Assembly: GCA_963826105.1 (NCBI GenBank)
Contig: CAWGWA010000012.1
Span: 40,170-104,169 of the forward strand
DNA length: 64,000 bases
Source of the DNA: WHTI01 sp963826105
GTDB taxonomy: Bacteria > Actinomycetota > CADDZG01 > WHSQ01
Direction: 5' to 3'
Shown here one piece after another: positions 16,610 through 25,456 of this stretch. The notes beneath the pieces were generated by a model that saw nothing but the letters and a program-made list of their open reading frames with translations, was not told where the DNA came from and did not search any database. How positions within the stretch are numbered: the stretch's first letter is position 1; the number at the start of each line of letters is the position of its first letter. A program made the position numbers and the translations under genes.

Positions 16610-17395
16610 ATGAGCGTTAGGTACGAGATCTCCGACGGCGTCGCCGTCATCACCCTCGATAGACCGGACGTGCTTAACGCGTTCGACGACGAGCTGGGCA
16701 ACGCGACCCTGGAGCGGGTGCTCGAGGCTTCGGCGGATCCCGAAGTGAGATGCATCGTGGTCACCGGAGCCGGGCGAGCGTTCTCGTCGGGAGAAGATCT
16801 GGCGGCGCTGGCCGACGGCTACGCGCGCGGTGAGGCCCCGCCGCTCGGCGACACCCTCCGGAACCGGTACAACCCCCTGATCCGGGCCCTCCGTGCGGCT
16901 CCCAAGCCGGTGGTCGCGGCGGTGAACGGTGTCGCCGCGGGAGCCGGCGTCAGCATCGTGCTGGCCTGCGACTTCAGGATCGCGTCCGAACGAGCGAAGC
17001 TCGTGCTCGCCTTCGTCAAGGTGGGCCTCGTGCCCGACGCGGGATCGATGTGGTTCCTCACTCGGATGATCGGTCCGGGCAGGGCGTTCGAGCTCGCCGC
17101 CGGTGGTGATCCCCTCGATGCGGCAAGGGCACTCGAACTCGGCCTCTTCACCGAGGTCGTCTCCGAGGGTGAATTCGAGCCACGCTGGCGGGCCTTCGCA
17201 GCAGAGCTCTCGGCGGGTCCGACGAGGGCCTACGCGTTGATCAAGCGACTGTCCGAACATTCCGCGGAGTCATCGCTCGAGGCGCAACTCGACTTCGAGA
17301 TCGAAGCGCAATCGGAGGCGGGCGCCAGCGCCGATCACCTCGAGGGCGTTAACGCATTCTTCGAGAAGCGCCCACCCGATTTCGAGGGGAAGTAA
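16610..17395 (+). CDS. Enoyl-CoA hydratase/isomerase, PaaG-like
   Basis: A 261-residue crotonase-fold protein. The CoA-binding and oxyanion segments are VTGAGRAFSSGEDL and VNGVAAGAGVSIVLACD. At the position where hydratases carry their second catalytic Glu, this protein has GLVPDAG with Asp143, the pattern of PaaG (1,2-epoxyphenylacetyl-CoA isomerase / delta3-delta2-enoyl-CoA isomerase), so an isomerase role is more likely than a simple hydratase. Other paa genes are absent here, so the substrate stays open. The ATG at 16610 fits a leaderless mRNA. Confidence 0.88.
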   Translation: MSVRYEISDGVAVITLDRPDVLNAFDDELGNATLERVLEASADPEVRCIVVTGAGRAFSSGEDLAALADGYARGEAPPLGDTLRNRYNPLIRALRAAPKPVVAAVNGVAAGAGVSIVLACDFRIASERAKLVLAFVKVGLVPDAGSMWFLTRMIGPGRAFELAAGGDPLDAARALELGLFTEVVSEGEFEPRWRAFAAELSAGPTRAYALIKRLSEHSAESSLEAQLDFEIEAQSEAGASADHLEGVNAFFEKRPPDFEGK

Positions 17396-17402
17396 GGAGT
17401 CG

Positions 17403-17408
17403 TACGCT
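17403..17408 (+). promoter_or_regulatory. -10 element TACGCT, leaderless nadB promoter
   Basis: TACGCT ends 6 nt before the nadB ATG, within the 19-bp gap after the hydratase gene. It suggests nadB is not simply read through from upstream. Confidence 0.5.
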
Positions 17409-17414
17409 TGGTGC

Positions 17415-18917
17415 ATGGACCAAGTTAAGACCGACGTACTGATCATCGGGGCGGGCGCTGCCGGGTTGTTCGCGGCGTTACATCTGCCTCCTCAGCTCGG
17501 CGTGGTCGTGGTCGACAAGGGCAAGGTCAAGGGCAGCGGCTCGTCACCGTGGGCGCAGGGTGGAGTGGCTGCGGCACTGGGGCCCGACGATTCGATCGAG
17601 CTCCACGTGTCCGACACCCTCCGCGTCGCGGGTGGGCACGCCGATGTGTCGGCGGTTGCGGTGCTTTGCTCCGAGGCCCCCGAGTGCGTGATGGAGCTCG
17701 CCGAGCTCGGATGCGACTTCGCCCGGAACGAGGACGGCAGCCTCCATCTCGCCCGTGAGGGGGGCCAGAGCGTGGGTCGCTCGGTGCACTCCGAGGACGC
17801 CACCGGAGCGGCGATCATGGCGACGCTCCGGGACAAGGCGCGCGATCGCGTCACCCGGATCGAGGGCAGTTGCCTACAGCTGAGCGTCGTCGGAGGCCGG
17901 TGCACGGGAGGATGGGTCCTCACCGAGGACGGACTTGTTGAGATCGCGGCAACCTCGACCGTCCTCGCCACGGGGGGGATCGGGGGCCTCTTCAACTCGA
18001 CGACGAACCCGGCCGGCGCCACCGGCGACGGTCTCGTCCTGGCGTGGGAAGCGGGAGCAGGTCTCGCCGACATCGAGTTCGTTCAGTTCCACCCCACCGC
18101 TTTGGCGGTCGAAGGCGCACAGCAGAGACTCCTGCTGACCGAGGCGCTGCGCGGTGCCGGTGCATACGTGGTTGATGCCGAGGGGCGCCGATTCCTGTTC
18201 GAGCATCACTCGGACGGCGAGCTTGCCCCGCGCGACGTGGTCTCGAGAGCCATCGCTTCACGTCATTCGTGGCTCGACTGCCGTCACATCGCACCTGAAG
18301 CTCTCGCCGAGGAGTTCCCGACCGTCCTCGCCGGTGTGAAGAAGTACGGATTCGACCTATCCAAGGATCTGGTGCCGGTCGAGCCGGCGGCGCACTACTT
18401 CATGGGCGGCGTTCACACGGACCTCGACGGTCGCACCTCGATCCCACGCCTCTACGCGATCGGGGAGTGTTCCAACACCGGCGTGCACGGCGCCAACCGC
18501 CTCGCGAGTAACTCCTTGGCCGAGGCTCTGGTGTTCGGTCGAAGGGCGGCGAAGGCTATCGCCGGTCAGCGCACCGGTCCAGTCAAGGGACTCTCTCAGG
18601 CCCCCGATCTACAGGAGCCGGAGATCGACCTCGACGAGGCTTGGAAGCGGCTCCGAGATGTCTGTTCCGGTGCCCTTGGGATCGAGCGGACCCCGGCCGG
18701 CATGGCGTCGGTCGCCGCCGCGCTGGAGGACCTCGCGATCCTTCCATTGACGGCATCGCTCTCCGCTGCGGAGCTACGCGCGGGCGCGATCCTGGTACGC
18801 CTCATGGCGCGTGTCGCACTACTCAGGACTGAATCGAGGGGTGGCCACCACCGTGTGGACTATCCGACGCCCGATCCAGACTGGGCCGGGGTTCGACTGC
18901 GGGTGTCTCGCTCCTAG
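17415..18917 (+). CDS. nadB: L-aspartate oxidase
   Basis: FAD enzyme that oxidises aspartate to iminoaspartate, first step of de novo NAD synthesis. The 500-residue protein has the N-terminal dinucleotide loop VLIIGAGAAGLFAAL, SSPWAQGGVAAAL, the substrate-region GGQSVGRSVHSEDATG, ATGGIGGLFNSTTNPAGATGDG-like region, EFVQFHPTAL and AAHYFMGGVHTDLDGRTSI. These residues separate it from succinate dehydrogenase flavoproteins. nadA and nadC are not in the window; nadE, which completes NAD synthesis, lies at 50-52 kb. The next gene is convergent and overlaps its stop by four bases. Confidence 0.94.
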   Translation: MDQVKTDVLIIGAGAAGLFAALHLPPQLGVVVVDKGKVKGSGSSPWAQGGVAAALGPDDSIELHVSDTLRVAGGHADVSAVAVLCSEAPECVMELAELGCDFARNEDGSLHLAREGGQSVGRSVHSEDATGAAIMATLRDKARDRVTRIEGSCLQLSVVGGRCTGGWVLTEDGLVEIAATSTVLATGGIGGLFNSTTNPAGATGDGLVLAWEAGAGLADIEFVQFHPTALAVEGAQQRLLLTEALRGAGAYVVDAEGRRFLFEHHSDGELAPRDVVSRAIASRHSWLDCRHIAPEALAEEFPTVLAGVKKYGFDLSKDLVPVEPAAHYFMGGVHTDLDGRTSIPRLYAIGECSNTGVHGANRLASNSLAEALVFGRRAAKAIAGQRTGPVKGLSQAPDLQEPEIDLDEAWKRLRDVCSGALGIERTPAGMASVAAALEDLAILPLTASLSAAELRAGAILVRLMARVALLRTESRGGHHRVDYPTPDPDWAGVRLRVSRS

Positions 18918-21253
18918 TTGAGGAGCTCTGACGCCTCGTCGACGATCTCGTCGACCGGCAACGTCCCCAGTGTGAGGGTCGCGAGGATCTCTTCTGCCGA
19001 TGCGGGACGTGCGAGGAGGTAGCCCTGGCCCGAACCGCCGCCCACGGCCCTGAGCGACCGGAGCTGCAGGGGATTCTCGATCCCCTCGGCCACGACGACG
19101 ATCGAGAAGCGTGCGGCCATCTCGAAGATCGCCGCCACCAGCTCCTCGGCCTGTTCGTCGGGGAGATCCTGGACGAAGGAGCGATCGATCTTGAGGATGT
19201 CGACCGGGAGATCACGGAGGTGAGCGAGCGACGAGTAGCCGGTACCGAAGTCGTCGAGAGCGATCCGCACACCAAGCTTCTTGAGCGCCCAAACCTGGTC
19301 GATCAGTCGGGCTTTGAGGATCGATGTCTCGGTGACTTCGACGACGATCTGGTTGCCGGGGACGCCCGATGCTTCTAGGAGCGCTCCGAAGCGGGCCGGG
19401 AGGGCATGATCCTCGAGGGAACGGGTCGATAGGTTTACGCTCATCTTCAGATCCTTGAGTTCAGGATCGCTCTTCGCCCATTCCGCCAGTTGGTTGATCG
19501 CAAGGCCGATCACGTGGAGGTCGAAGTCCAGGATCGCGTTGGATTCCTCGACGACCGGGATGAACTCAAGGGGAGGAACCATGCCGAGGTCCGTGTGGTG
19601 CCAGCGGCTTAAGGCCTCGACGCCCTCGATCCGTCCTGTCGCCAGGTCGACGATCGGCTGGTAGTGGATCCCGATGCGACCGGCTGCCATCGCGACCGGC
19701 AGCTCGGTTGCGATCAAGCGCTTCCGAACCGCCTGCTGCGAGTCCAACGGGTCCGAGAACGCGTACCGGGACTTGCCCGCCGACTTGGCTTTGTACATGG
19801 CGAGGTCTGCTTTCTGGAGGAGCTCGTTCGGGTCGGTCTCCCCCTCCGCCAGCGCGATGCCGAGACTCGCGTGGATCGAGAGAAGCACACCCTCGGTTTG
19901 GAGCGGTTCGGAAACGGCGGCAAGCAGTCTTCGGGCAACGCACTCAGCGGAGATGGCATCAGCATCCTCGATCAAGATGACGAACTCATCTCCACCGAAC
20001 CGGCCCACGGTGTCTTCGGGCCGCAGCGCCGATTGGAGTCGGGCGGCGGTGTGTCTGAGCAGAGAGTCTCCGGCGCCGTGTCCGTAGCCATCGTTGATCG
20101 ACTTGAAATCGTCCAGGTCGAGGAACATCAGAGCAGCGCGCTCTCCGTCCCTCCTTCGGCTCATCCAGTGTCGTAGTCGATCGAGGAAGAGGTCTCGGTT
20201 CGCGGTACCCGTCAACGGATCGTGGAACGCCTGGAAGCGGAGTTGTTCGGCCAGTGCCTCACGTTCGGTCAGAGAGTCCTCGAGGGTTTCTTGTTGCGTC
20301 TCGAGGAGCGTGACCTTGCTGCGGATCTCCTTAAGCAGGCCCTCGATACGGGCGAACAGCAGGATGGTGAGGGTTGCGGAAGCGATGACTACGACTGGGA
20401 TCTGGAGCTCATGTCCTAGCAGCGACTGGACCCCAAGCAGGACCGGGATGAACAGGAACGATCCAACCACCAGGAAGACGCGGGCCCGCGTGAGGATCAA
20501 TGCAGCAGGGGAGGGCTCGAACATCTTCGACATCGACGGGTGGAGCGCCGCTGCTCCGGCCACGACGTAGGAGATCAGCCAGAATCCGTCGGTCGTGAAG
20601 CCGCCGGAGCCCAGATAGGTGCCGGTAAGGCTCGCGATCGCATAGAGGCTGTCGGCGGCGAAGAGGAGTACGAACGCCGTGGTGAGCAACAGATTGGCGG
20701 GGGTTCGCCGAGCTACCGAGATGAGCAGCCGGATCACCACCGAGATAAGGGCGAGGTCCATCAGCGGGTACGACATCGAGGTGACCTTCTCCAGGAGGGT
20801 CAGCGAGGTATCACCGGAGTAGGGACTGATGGTCACGATCCACAGCAGAGAGCCAAGAGCAGTTGACACGACCAGCGAGTCGAGCAACGCGGCGCGATCC
20901 TGCCCCCCCGAGCGCAGACGCACCATCTTGAGCATGCCGGCGATGATCAAAAGGTAGCCGATTAGGTAGATCGGGTCGGCGAGCGAAGGCCACGGGACCT
21001 CCACGCCTAGAACGTGCGTGTAGAAGGTGTAGAGGACGTCTCCGGCCACGAAGAGTGCGTGGCCCCCTGCGAGGAGGAACCAAGGGCTTCGGTGCTCGGG
21101 ACGATTGATTCGGATGCCCATCAGGATGGCCACGACCGAGAGGGCGGCCAGTGCCTCGTAAACGATCGAGGGGATCAAGCCTCCATCTCCGAGGAAGTAG
21201 CAACCGATGATCACCGCCCCGAACGCGAGGAATCCGATCCAGGCTCGATCCAT
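18914..21253 (-). CDS. Membrane GGDEF-EAL cyclic-di-GMP protein
   Basis: About 779 residues: eight or nine hydrophobic segments over the first 310 residues, a short coiled linker (LLETQQETLEDSLTEREALAEQL), then a GGDEF domain and an EAL domain. The GGDEF domain has RDLFLDRLRH, FKSINDGYGH and an intact GGDEF motif; the EAL domain has an intact EAL in GRIEGVEALSRWHH plus IALDDFGTGYSSLAHL and KIDRSFVQDL with the metal ligands. Both diguanylate cyclase and phosphodiesterase activities are therefore possible. The start is taken at ATG 21253; a TTG at 21277 adds eight residues. It probably senses a membrane-linked signal. Confidence 0.92.
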   Translation of the reverse strand: MDRAWIGFLAFGAVIIGCYFLGDGGLIPSIVYEALAALSVVAILMGIRINRPEHRSPWFLLAGGHALFVAGDVLYTFYTHVLGVEVPWPSLADPIYLIGYLLIIAGMLKMVRLRSGGQDRAALLDSLVVSTALGSLLWIVTISPYSGDTSLTLLEKVTSMSYPLMDLALISVVIRLLISVARRTPANLLLTTAFVLLFAADSLYAIASLTGTYLGSGGFTTDGFWLISYVVAGAAALHPSMSKMFEPSPAALILTRARVFLVVGSFLFIPVLLGVQSLLGHELQIPVVVIASATLTILLFARIEGLLKEIRSKVTLLETQQETLEDSLTEREALAEQLRFQAFHDPLTGTANRDLFLDRLRHWMSRRRDGERAALMFLDLDDFKSINDGYGHGAGDSLLRHTAARLQSALRPEDTVGRFGGDEFVILIEDADAISAECVARRLLAAVSEPLQTEGVLLSIHASLGIALAEGETDPNELLQKADLAMYKAKSAGKSRYAFSDPLDSQQAVRKRLIATELPVAMAAGRIGIHYQPIVDLATGRIEGVEALSRWHHTDLGMVPPLEFIPVVEESNAILDFDLHVIGLAINQLAEWAKSDPELKDLKMSVNLSTRSLEDHALPARFGALLEASGVPGNQIVVEVTETSILKARLIDQVWALKKLGVRIALDDFGTGYSSLAHLRDLPVDILKIDRSFVQDLPDEQAEELVAAIFEMAARFSIVVVAEGIENPLQLRSLRAVGGGSGQGYLLARPASAEEILATLTLGTLPVDEIVDEASELLN

Positions 21254-21448
21254 GATGGTTGGTTTTCGTCCCTGCAACGTGCCCGCCTAGATTTGGATGG
21301 TTACGGTGGCGCTTTCTCTACAAGACTCATCGACAGATGGGGGGCGGTTGTTGAGCCTGGAAGCACTATCCTGGGCCTTGGCATCGATATGTCCTGCACG
21401 CAGACGCTCCGCCACAGCAGGGGCGTGACTCACAAGGGGGTGAGGGCA

Positions 21449-22546
21449 GTGAGCAGCACTGAAGACTCCTTCCCGATTCTGGGGATCGACTACGTCCAAT
21501 TCTTCGTAGGCAACGCCAAGCAAGCGGCCCACTACTACGAGTCTTTCGGGTTCACTCCGAGGGCCTTCATGGGTCTGGAGACGGGCTCGCGCGATCGCGT
21601 CTCCTACATGGTCCAGCAGGGGGACGTCCGCCTGGTGTTCACCGGTGCCCTCGACGGCGACAGTGCGATCGCAGAGCACGTCAAACTTCACGGAGACGGG
21701 GTCCACGACATCGCCTTGACGGTTCCCGACGCGGAAGAGTCTTATCGGGTCGCGATCGAGCGAGGCGCCCGGAGCGTGGCGGAGCCTGAGGTGTTCGAGG
21801 ACGAGAAGGGCAAGGTCGTCAAGGCCGCGATCGCGACCTACGGCGAAACGATCCACTCCCTCATCTCCCGCTCGGACTATTCGGGAGTGTTCTTCCCGGG
21901 GTTCCAGGCGATCGACGGCTCCGAAGACACGAGCGGGTTCGGGATCCTCAACATCGACCACGTTGTCGGCAACGTGGAACTCGGAAAGATGAACGAGTGG
22001 GTCGATTTCTACGCCAAGATCATGGGCTTTACGGAGATGAAGCATTTCACAGACGATGACATCTCGACCGAGTACTCGGCACTGATGTCGAAGGTCGTGT
22101 GGGACGGCGTCGGTAAGGTCAAGTTCCCGATCAATGAGCCGGCCGAGGGGAAGAAGAAGTCGCAGATCGAAGAGTATCTGGACTACTACAAGACCCCAGG
22201 TGCACAGCACATAGCCCTATCTACCGACGACATCGTTGCTTCGGTCGAGGAGATGCGAAAGCGCGGCATCCAGTTCATCAACGTCCCTGGCTCGTACTAC
22301 GAAGAGGTCAAGACGCGCATCCCACAGATCGCGGACAAGGTCGACGCATTGCAGCGCAACGGCATCCTCGCGGACAAGGACGAGGACGGGTTCCTGCTGC
22401 AGATCTTCACCAAGACCGTCCAGGACCGACCGACGGTGTTCTTCGAATTGATCGAACGACACGGAGCGAAGGGCTTCGGTGACGGTAACTTCAAGGCGCT
22501 GTTCGAAGCGATCGAGCGCGATCAGGCCGAACGCGGAAACCTCTAG
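21449..22546 (+). CDS. hpd: 4-hydroxyphenylpyruvate dioxygenase
   Basis: Non-haem iron dioxygenase turning 4-hydroxyphenylpyruvate into homogentisate in tyrosine breakdown. The 365-residue protein has two vicinal-oxygen-chelate halves. The iron ligands appear as His in HGDGVHDIALTV, His in GAQHIALSTDD and Glu in TVFFELIERHG, near DGFLLQIFTKTV, the family C-terminal signature. The chosen start is GTG 21449 with GTGAGG upstream; an in-frame GTG at 21440 is also possible. It is followed 10 bp later by hmgA, the next enzyme in the pathway. Confidence 0.95.
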   Translation: MSSTEDSFPILGIDYVQFFVGNAKQAAHYYESFGFTPRAFMGLETGSRDRVSYMVQQGDVRLVFTGALDGDSAIAEHVKLHGDGVHDIALTVPDAEESYRVAIERGARSVAEPEVFEDEKGKVVKAAIATYGETIHSLISRSDYSGVFFPGFQAIDGSEDTSGFGILNIDHVVGNVELGKMNEWVDFYAKIMGFTEMKHFTDDDISTEYSALMSKVVWDGVGKVKFPINEPAEGKKKSQIEEYLDYYKTPGAQHIALSTDDIVASVEEMRKRGIQFINVPGSYYEEVKTRIPQIADKVDALQRNGILADKDEDGFLLQIFTKTVQDRPTVFFELIERHGAKGFGDGNFKALFEAIERDQAERGNL

Positions 22547-22556
22547 GGGGCCGGTT

Positions 22557-23675
22557 ATGGATTTCGTCTTTTCCAAGGGAAAAGTAACCAAGCAGGCGCA
22601 CGTGGCGGTTCCCGAAGGGACCTACGAGGAGGAGCACGGACGCGAGACCTTCTTCGGCCGCGCCAGCCATCTCTATCGGACTCACCCGCCGACCGCGTGG
22701 ACCCGGATCGAAGGCCCCCTCCAGCCGCGCGCTCTCGATCTGAACGAGATGAAGCCGGAGGATCAGGTCGAGCCGAACGCGACGTGGCAGATGATCGCCT
22801 CGAACAGCGACGTTCGCTTGTTCGTCAGCCGTCGCTCCGAGGAGATGCCGTACTTCCTTCGGAACGCCGATGGTGACACCTGCTACTTCATCCACCGGGG
22901 AGAAGGAACCTTCGAGACCGACTACGGGCCACTGACCTACAAGATGGGTGACTACGTCATCATCCCGAAGGGAACCACGCATCGGGTGGTGCCCTCGGGC
23001 GACGACAACTTTTTCTACATCATCGAAGGCAGCGGCGAGTTCCGTGTGCCGGACCGAGGCCTGATGGGGAAGCACGCGATGTTCGACCCTGGGATGCTCC
23101 AGGTCCCCGAGCCCGACCCGCACGACGAAGCCGGCGAGTTCGAGGTCAGGGTCAAGCGAGACGGCGTGTTCACGTCTTTGTTCTTCGCCTGGCATCCACT
23201 CGATGTCGTCGGGTGGCAGGGCGATCTATGCCCCGTGAAGCTCAACGTCCTCGACCACCGACCGGTGTATTCGCCGAGCTATCACATGCCCCCATCGGTT
23301 CACTGCACGTTCGAGAATGATGGGTTCGTGATCTGTTCGTTCGTGCCGCGTCCGCTGGAAGAGGACCCGCAGGTCCTGAAGGTGCCCTTCTATCACGCCA
23401 ACATCGACGCCGACGAGGTGCTCTTCTATCACTCGGGTAACTACTTCTCGCGAGCGGGGATCGACGTCGGCTTCATGACGATCCACCCGCAGGGCGTCCA
23501 CCATGGTCCGCAGCCTGCAGCGATCGAGAAGTCGAAGACGATGACGCGCACCGAGGAAGTGGCGGTGATGGTTGAGACCCACCACCCACTCAACCTCTCA
23601 CCGGAAGCGAGTGCGGTCGTCATGGACGAGTACACGACCTCTTGGGCCCGCGGCATGGGCCTGCTCGACGAATAG
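22557..23675 (+). CDS. hmgA: Homogentisate 1,2-dioxygenase
   Basis: Opens the ring of homogentisate to maleylacetoacetate using Fe(II). The 372-residue cupin-type protein has CYFIHRGEGTFETDYGPLTY and GDYVIIPKGTTHRV in the first cupin and HPQGVHHGPQP with the likely iron-binding histidines in the second, with PSYHMPPSVHCTF between. It belongs to the shorter bacterial form. AGGGGG precedes the ATG. The order hpd-hmgA in one unit leaves little doubt about the pathway. Confidence 0.93.
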   Translation: MDFVFSKGKVTKQAHVAVPEGTYEEEHGRETFFGRASHLYRTHPPTAWTRIEGPLQPRALDLNEMKPEDQVEPNATWQMIASNSDVRLFVSRRSEEMPYFLRNADGDTCYFIHRGEGTFETDYGPLTYKMGDYVIIPKGTTHRVVPSGDDNFFYIIEGSGEFRVPDRGLMGKHAMFDPGMLQVPEPDPHDEAGEFEVRVKRDGVFTSLFFAWHPLDVVGWQGDLCPVKLNVLDHRPVYSPSYHMPPSVHCTFENDGFVICSFVPRPLEEDPQVLKVPFYHANIDADEVLFYHSGNYFSRAGIDVGFMTIHPQGVHHGPQPAAIEKSKTMTRTEEVAVMVETHHPLNLSPEASAVVMDEYTTSWARGMGLLDE

Positions 23676-23691
23676 TCAGGCACTCGATCCC

Positions 23692-24522
23692 ATGAGTCCC
23701 TTGAGCAAGGCGTCGTCCGCCCATCCCGCGGCGTGGATCGTGGAGGGACTGAACGGTTTCGCACTGGATGTCGGATCGTTCGTGCCGGCCGCGTTCGGGG
23801 CCTACGCGCGTCTGTTCCATCCGGCCGGGTCTGGATACCCTGATGACCGAGACGTGCGCTGGGCCGAGGTGGCGGCGTCGACCGGGCGCACCTTCCACGC
23901 CGGAACGCATTGGCCGCACGTGGCCTTCGTCAGCGAGGTTCGCGACGAGAACGATCTCCAGAGGCCTCCGCCGGGCGCTCCCTGGGGAGCCCGCCCCGAG
24001 GAGGGCTCGCTCGACCGCGACGCGATCGAGCGGTTGAGCGATCGGTTGCGACCCCACACGTCCACACCCCACTCCTGTTGGTTCGCGTTCTGGGACGGCT
24101 GGGGCATGCCGTTTCCCCTGACGTCGTCGGCGCGGAGTCGCTTCGGCAGGGGGAAGGGTCAGGAGCCTCCCGAGGAGCCCGGGATCAAGGAGCTCAAGGA
24201 ACGGTGGGACGCACCCAAGTTCTCGATTCCTGGGCGGGATCTGCTCCTCTTCACCGGCTCACTCGACGATGCGATCGAGGGTTTCTACGAGCCGATCCGC
24301 GGCCCCCACTTCCAAAGTGCTTACTTCTGGTGGCCCGACGACCGGGCGTGGTTCGTGGCCACCGAGATCGACTCTGACAGCTCCTACATCGGCGGCTCGA
24401 GCGCGTGCATCGAGGCGCTGGTCGGCGATGCTTCCCTTGAAGCGCTCGAGGTTTCGATCGATCAGAGTGTCCAGTGGGACTCCGACACGATCAATCCCAA
24501 CCCGATGCGCCAAGGCGGCTGA
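23692..24522 (+). CDS. Unknown protein in the homogentisate operon
   Basis: A 276-residue soluble protein, rich in Trp, Phe and Pro, not recognised. Visible features are GYPDDRDVRWAEVA, a stretch with HAGTHWPH, SCWFAFWDGWG, DLLLFTGSLDDAIEGF and SAYFWWPDDRAWFVATEIDSD near the C-terminus. The last segments resemble proteins annotated only as hypothetical in actinomycetes. No signal peptide or membrane segment. It lies between hmgA and the FAH-family gene, 16 bp after hmgA and 5 bp before the next start. The pathway still needs a maleylacetoacetate isomerase at this step, but nothing in this sequence resembles one. Confidence 0.75.
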   Translation: MSPLSKASSAHPAAWIVEGLNGFALDVGSFVPAAFGAYARLFHPAGSGYPDDRDVRWAEVAASTGRTFHAGTHWPHVAFVSEVRDENDLQRPPPGAPWGARPEEGSLDRDAIERLSDRLRPHTSTPHSCWFAFWDGWGMPFPLTSSARSRFGRGKGQEPPEEPGIKELKERWDAPKFSIPGRDLLLFTGSLDDAIEGFYEPIRGPHFQSAYFWWPDDRAWFVATEIDSDSSYIGGSSACIEALVGDASLEALEVSIDQSVQWDSDTINPNPMRQGG

Positions 24523-24527
24523 CTCAC

Positions 24528-25454
24528 TTGCGTATCTTTCGCTACGCCTCGAACGGATCTGCCCGACTGGCGGTCTCCGTCGGCGATGGTGCTCCGGTCG
24601 ATCTCCTCCACGCCTGGACCGCCGCGTTTGATTCCCCAGACGATCTTACGGTCCTTTCGTCCACGCTTGGACTGATCGAGGCCGGCGAGGAGCATTGGCG
24701 CTCGGTGCGTGAGTCCGCCGAGACTGCGCCTCCGGACGCGACCGTCGATGAGAGCGCCGCCGGATTCCGATGGCTCAGTCCATTGGATCGCATGGCCTCG
24801 CTGCGCGACTTCCTCGCATTCGAGAGTCATGTGCTCAAGGGAGCAGAGCGGAGGAAGGGAACCGTGCCGGACTATTGGTACGAGGCGCCCGTCTACTACA
24901 AGGGGAATCACCGGCAGATCATCGGGCCCGACGATGAGTGCCCGTGGCCGAGCTACACGGACCACATGGACTTCGAACTTGAGCTTGCGATGATCGTAGG
25001 GCGACCGGGAGCGAACCTCACCGCCGAGAACGCGGCCGAGCACGTCTTCGGGTTCACGATCCTCAACGACTTCTCCGCGCGCGATGTGCAGATGAAAGAG
25101 GTCGGTGCGTGGCTCGGCCCTGCTAAGGGGAAGGACTTTGCCAACGCGTTCGGTCCCTGCATCGTCACCGCCGACGAAGTGGGCGCGGGGCCCGACCTCG
25201 AGATGATCTGCCGGGTCAACGGTGACGAGTGGGGTCGTGCGCGATCGTCCGAGATCCACTGGTCGTTCGTCGACATGCTGGTGCACGTCTCCGACTCGGA
25301 GGATGTCTATCCGGGCGACGTCTACGGCTCCGGCACCCCGGGAGGTTGTTGCGGGCTCGACCTCGGTTGGAAGCTCGAACCAGGGGACGTAGTGGAGCTC
25401 GAGATCGAACGGATCGGGACTCTCCGCAACACCATCGGAGCGAGACCGGGCTAG
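24528..25454 (+). CDS. Fumarylacetoacetate hydrolase family protein
   Basis: A 308-residue FAH-fold hydrolase. Metal-binding and core signatures are IIGPDDECPWPSYTDHMD, FELELAMIVGRPG and GFTILNDFSARDVQMKE, followed by AKGKDFANAFGP and GDVYGSGTPGGCCG. In this operon the likely reaction is cleavage of fumarylacetoacetate to fumarate and acetoacetate, but the FAH family also contains isomerases and decarboxylases. The start is TTG at 24528. It completes the run hpd, hmgA, unknown, FAH; no glutathione-type isomerase gene is present. Confidence 0.88.
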   Translation: MRIFRYASNGSARLAVSVGDGAPVDLLHAWTAAFDSPDDLTVLSSTLGLIEAGEEHWRSVRESAETAPPDATVDESAAGFRWLSPLDRMASLRDFLAFESHVLKGAERRKGTVPDYWYEAPVYYKGNHRQIIGPDDECPWPSYTDHMDFELELAMIVGRPGANLTAENAAEHVFGFTILNDFSARDVQMKEVGAWLGPAKGKDFANAFGPCIVTADEVGAGPDLEMICRVNGDEWGRARSSEIHWSFVDMLVHVSDSEDVYPGDVYGSGTPGGCCGLDLGWKLEPGDVVELEIERIGTLRNTIGARPG

Positions 25455-25456
25455 AG

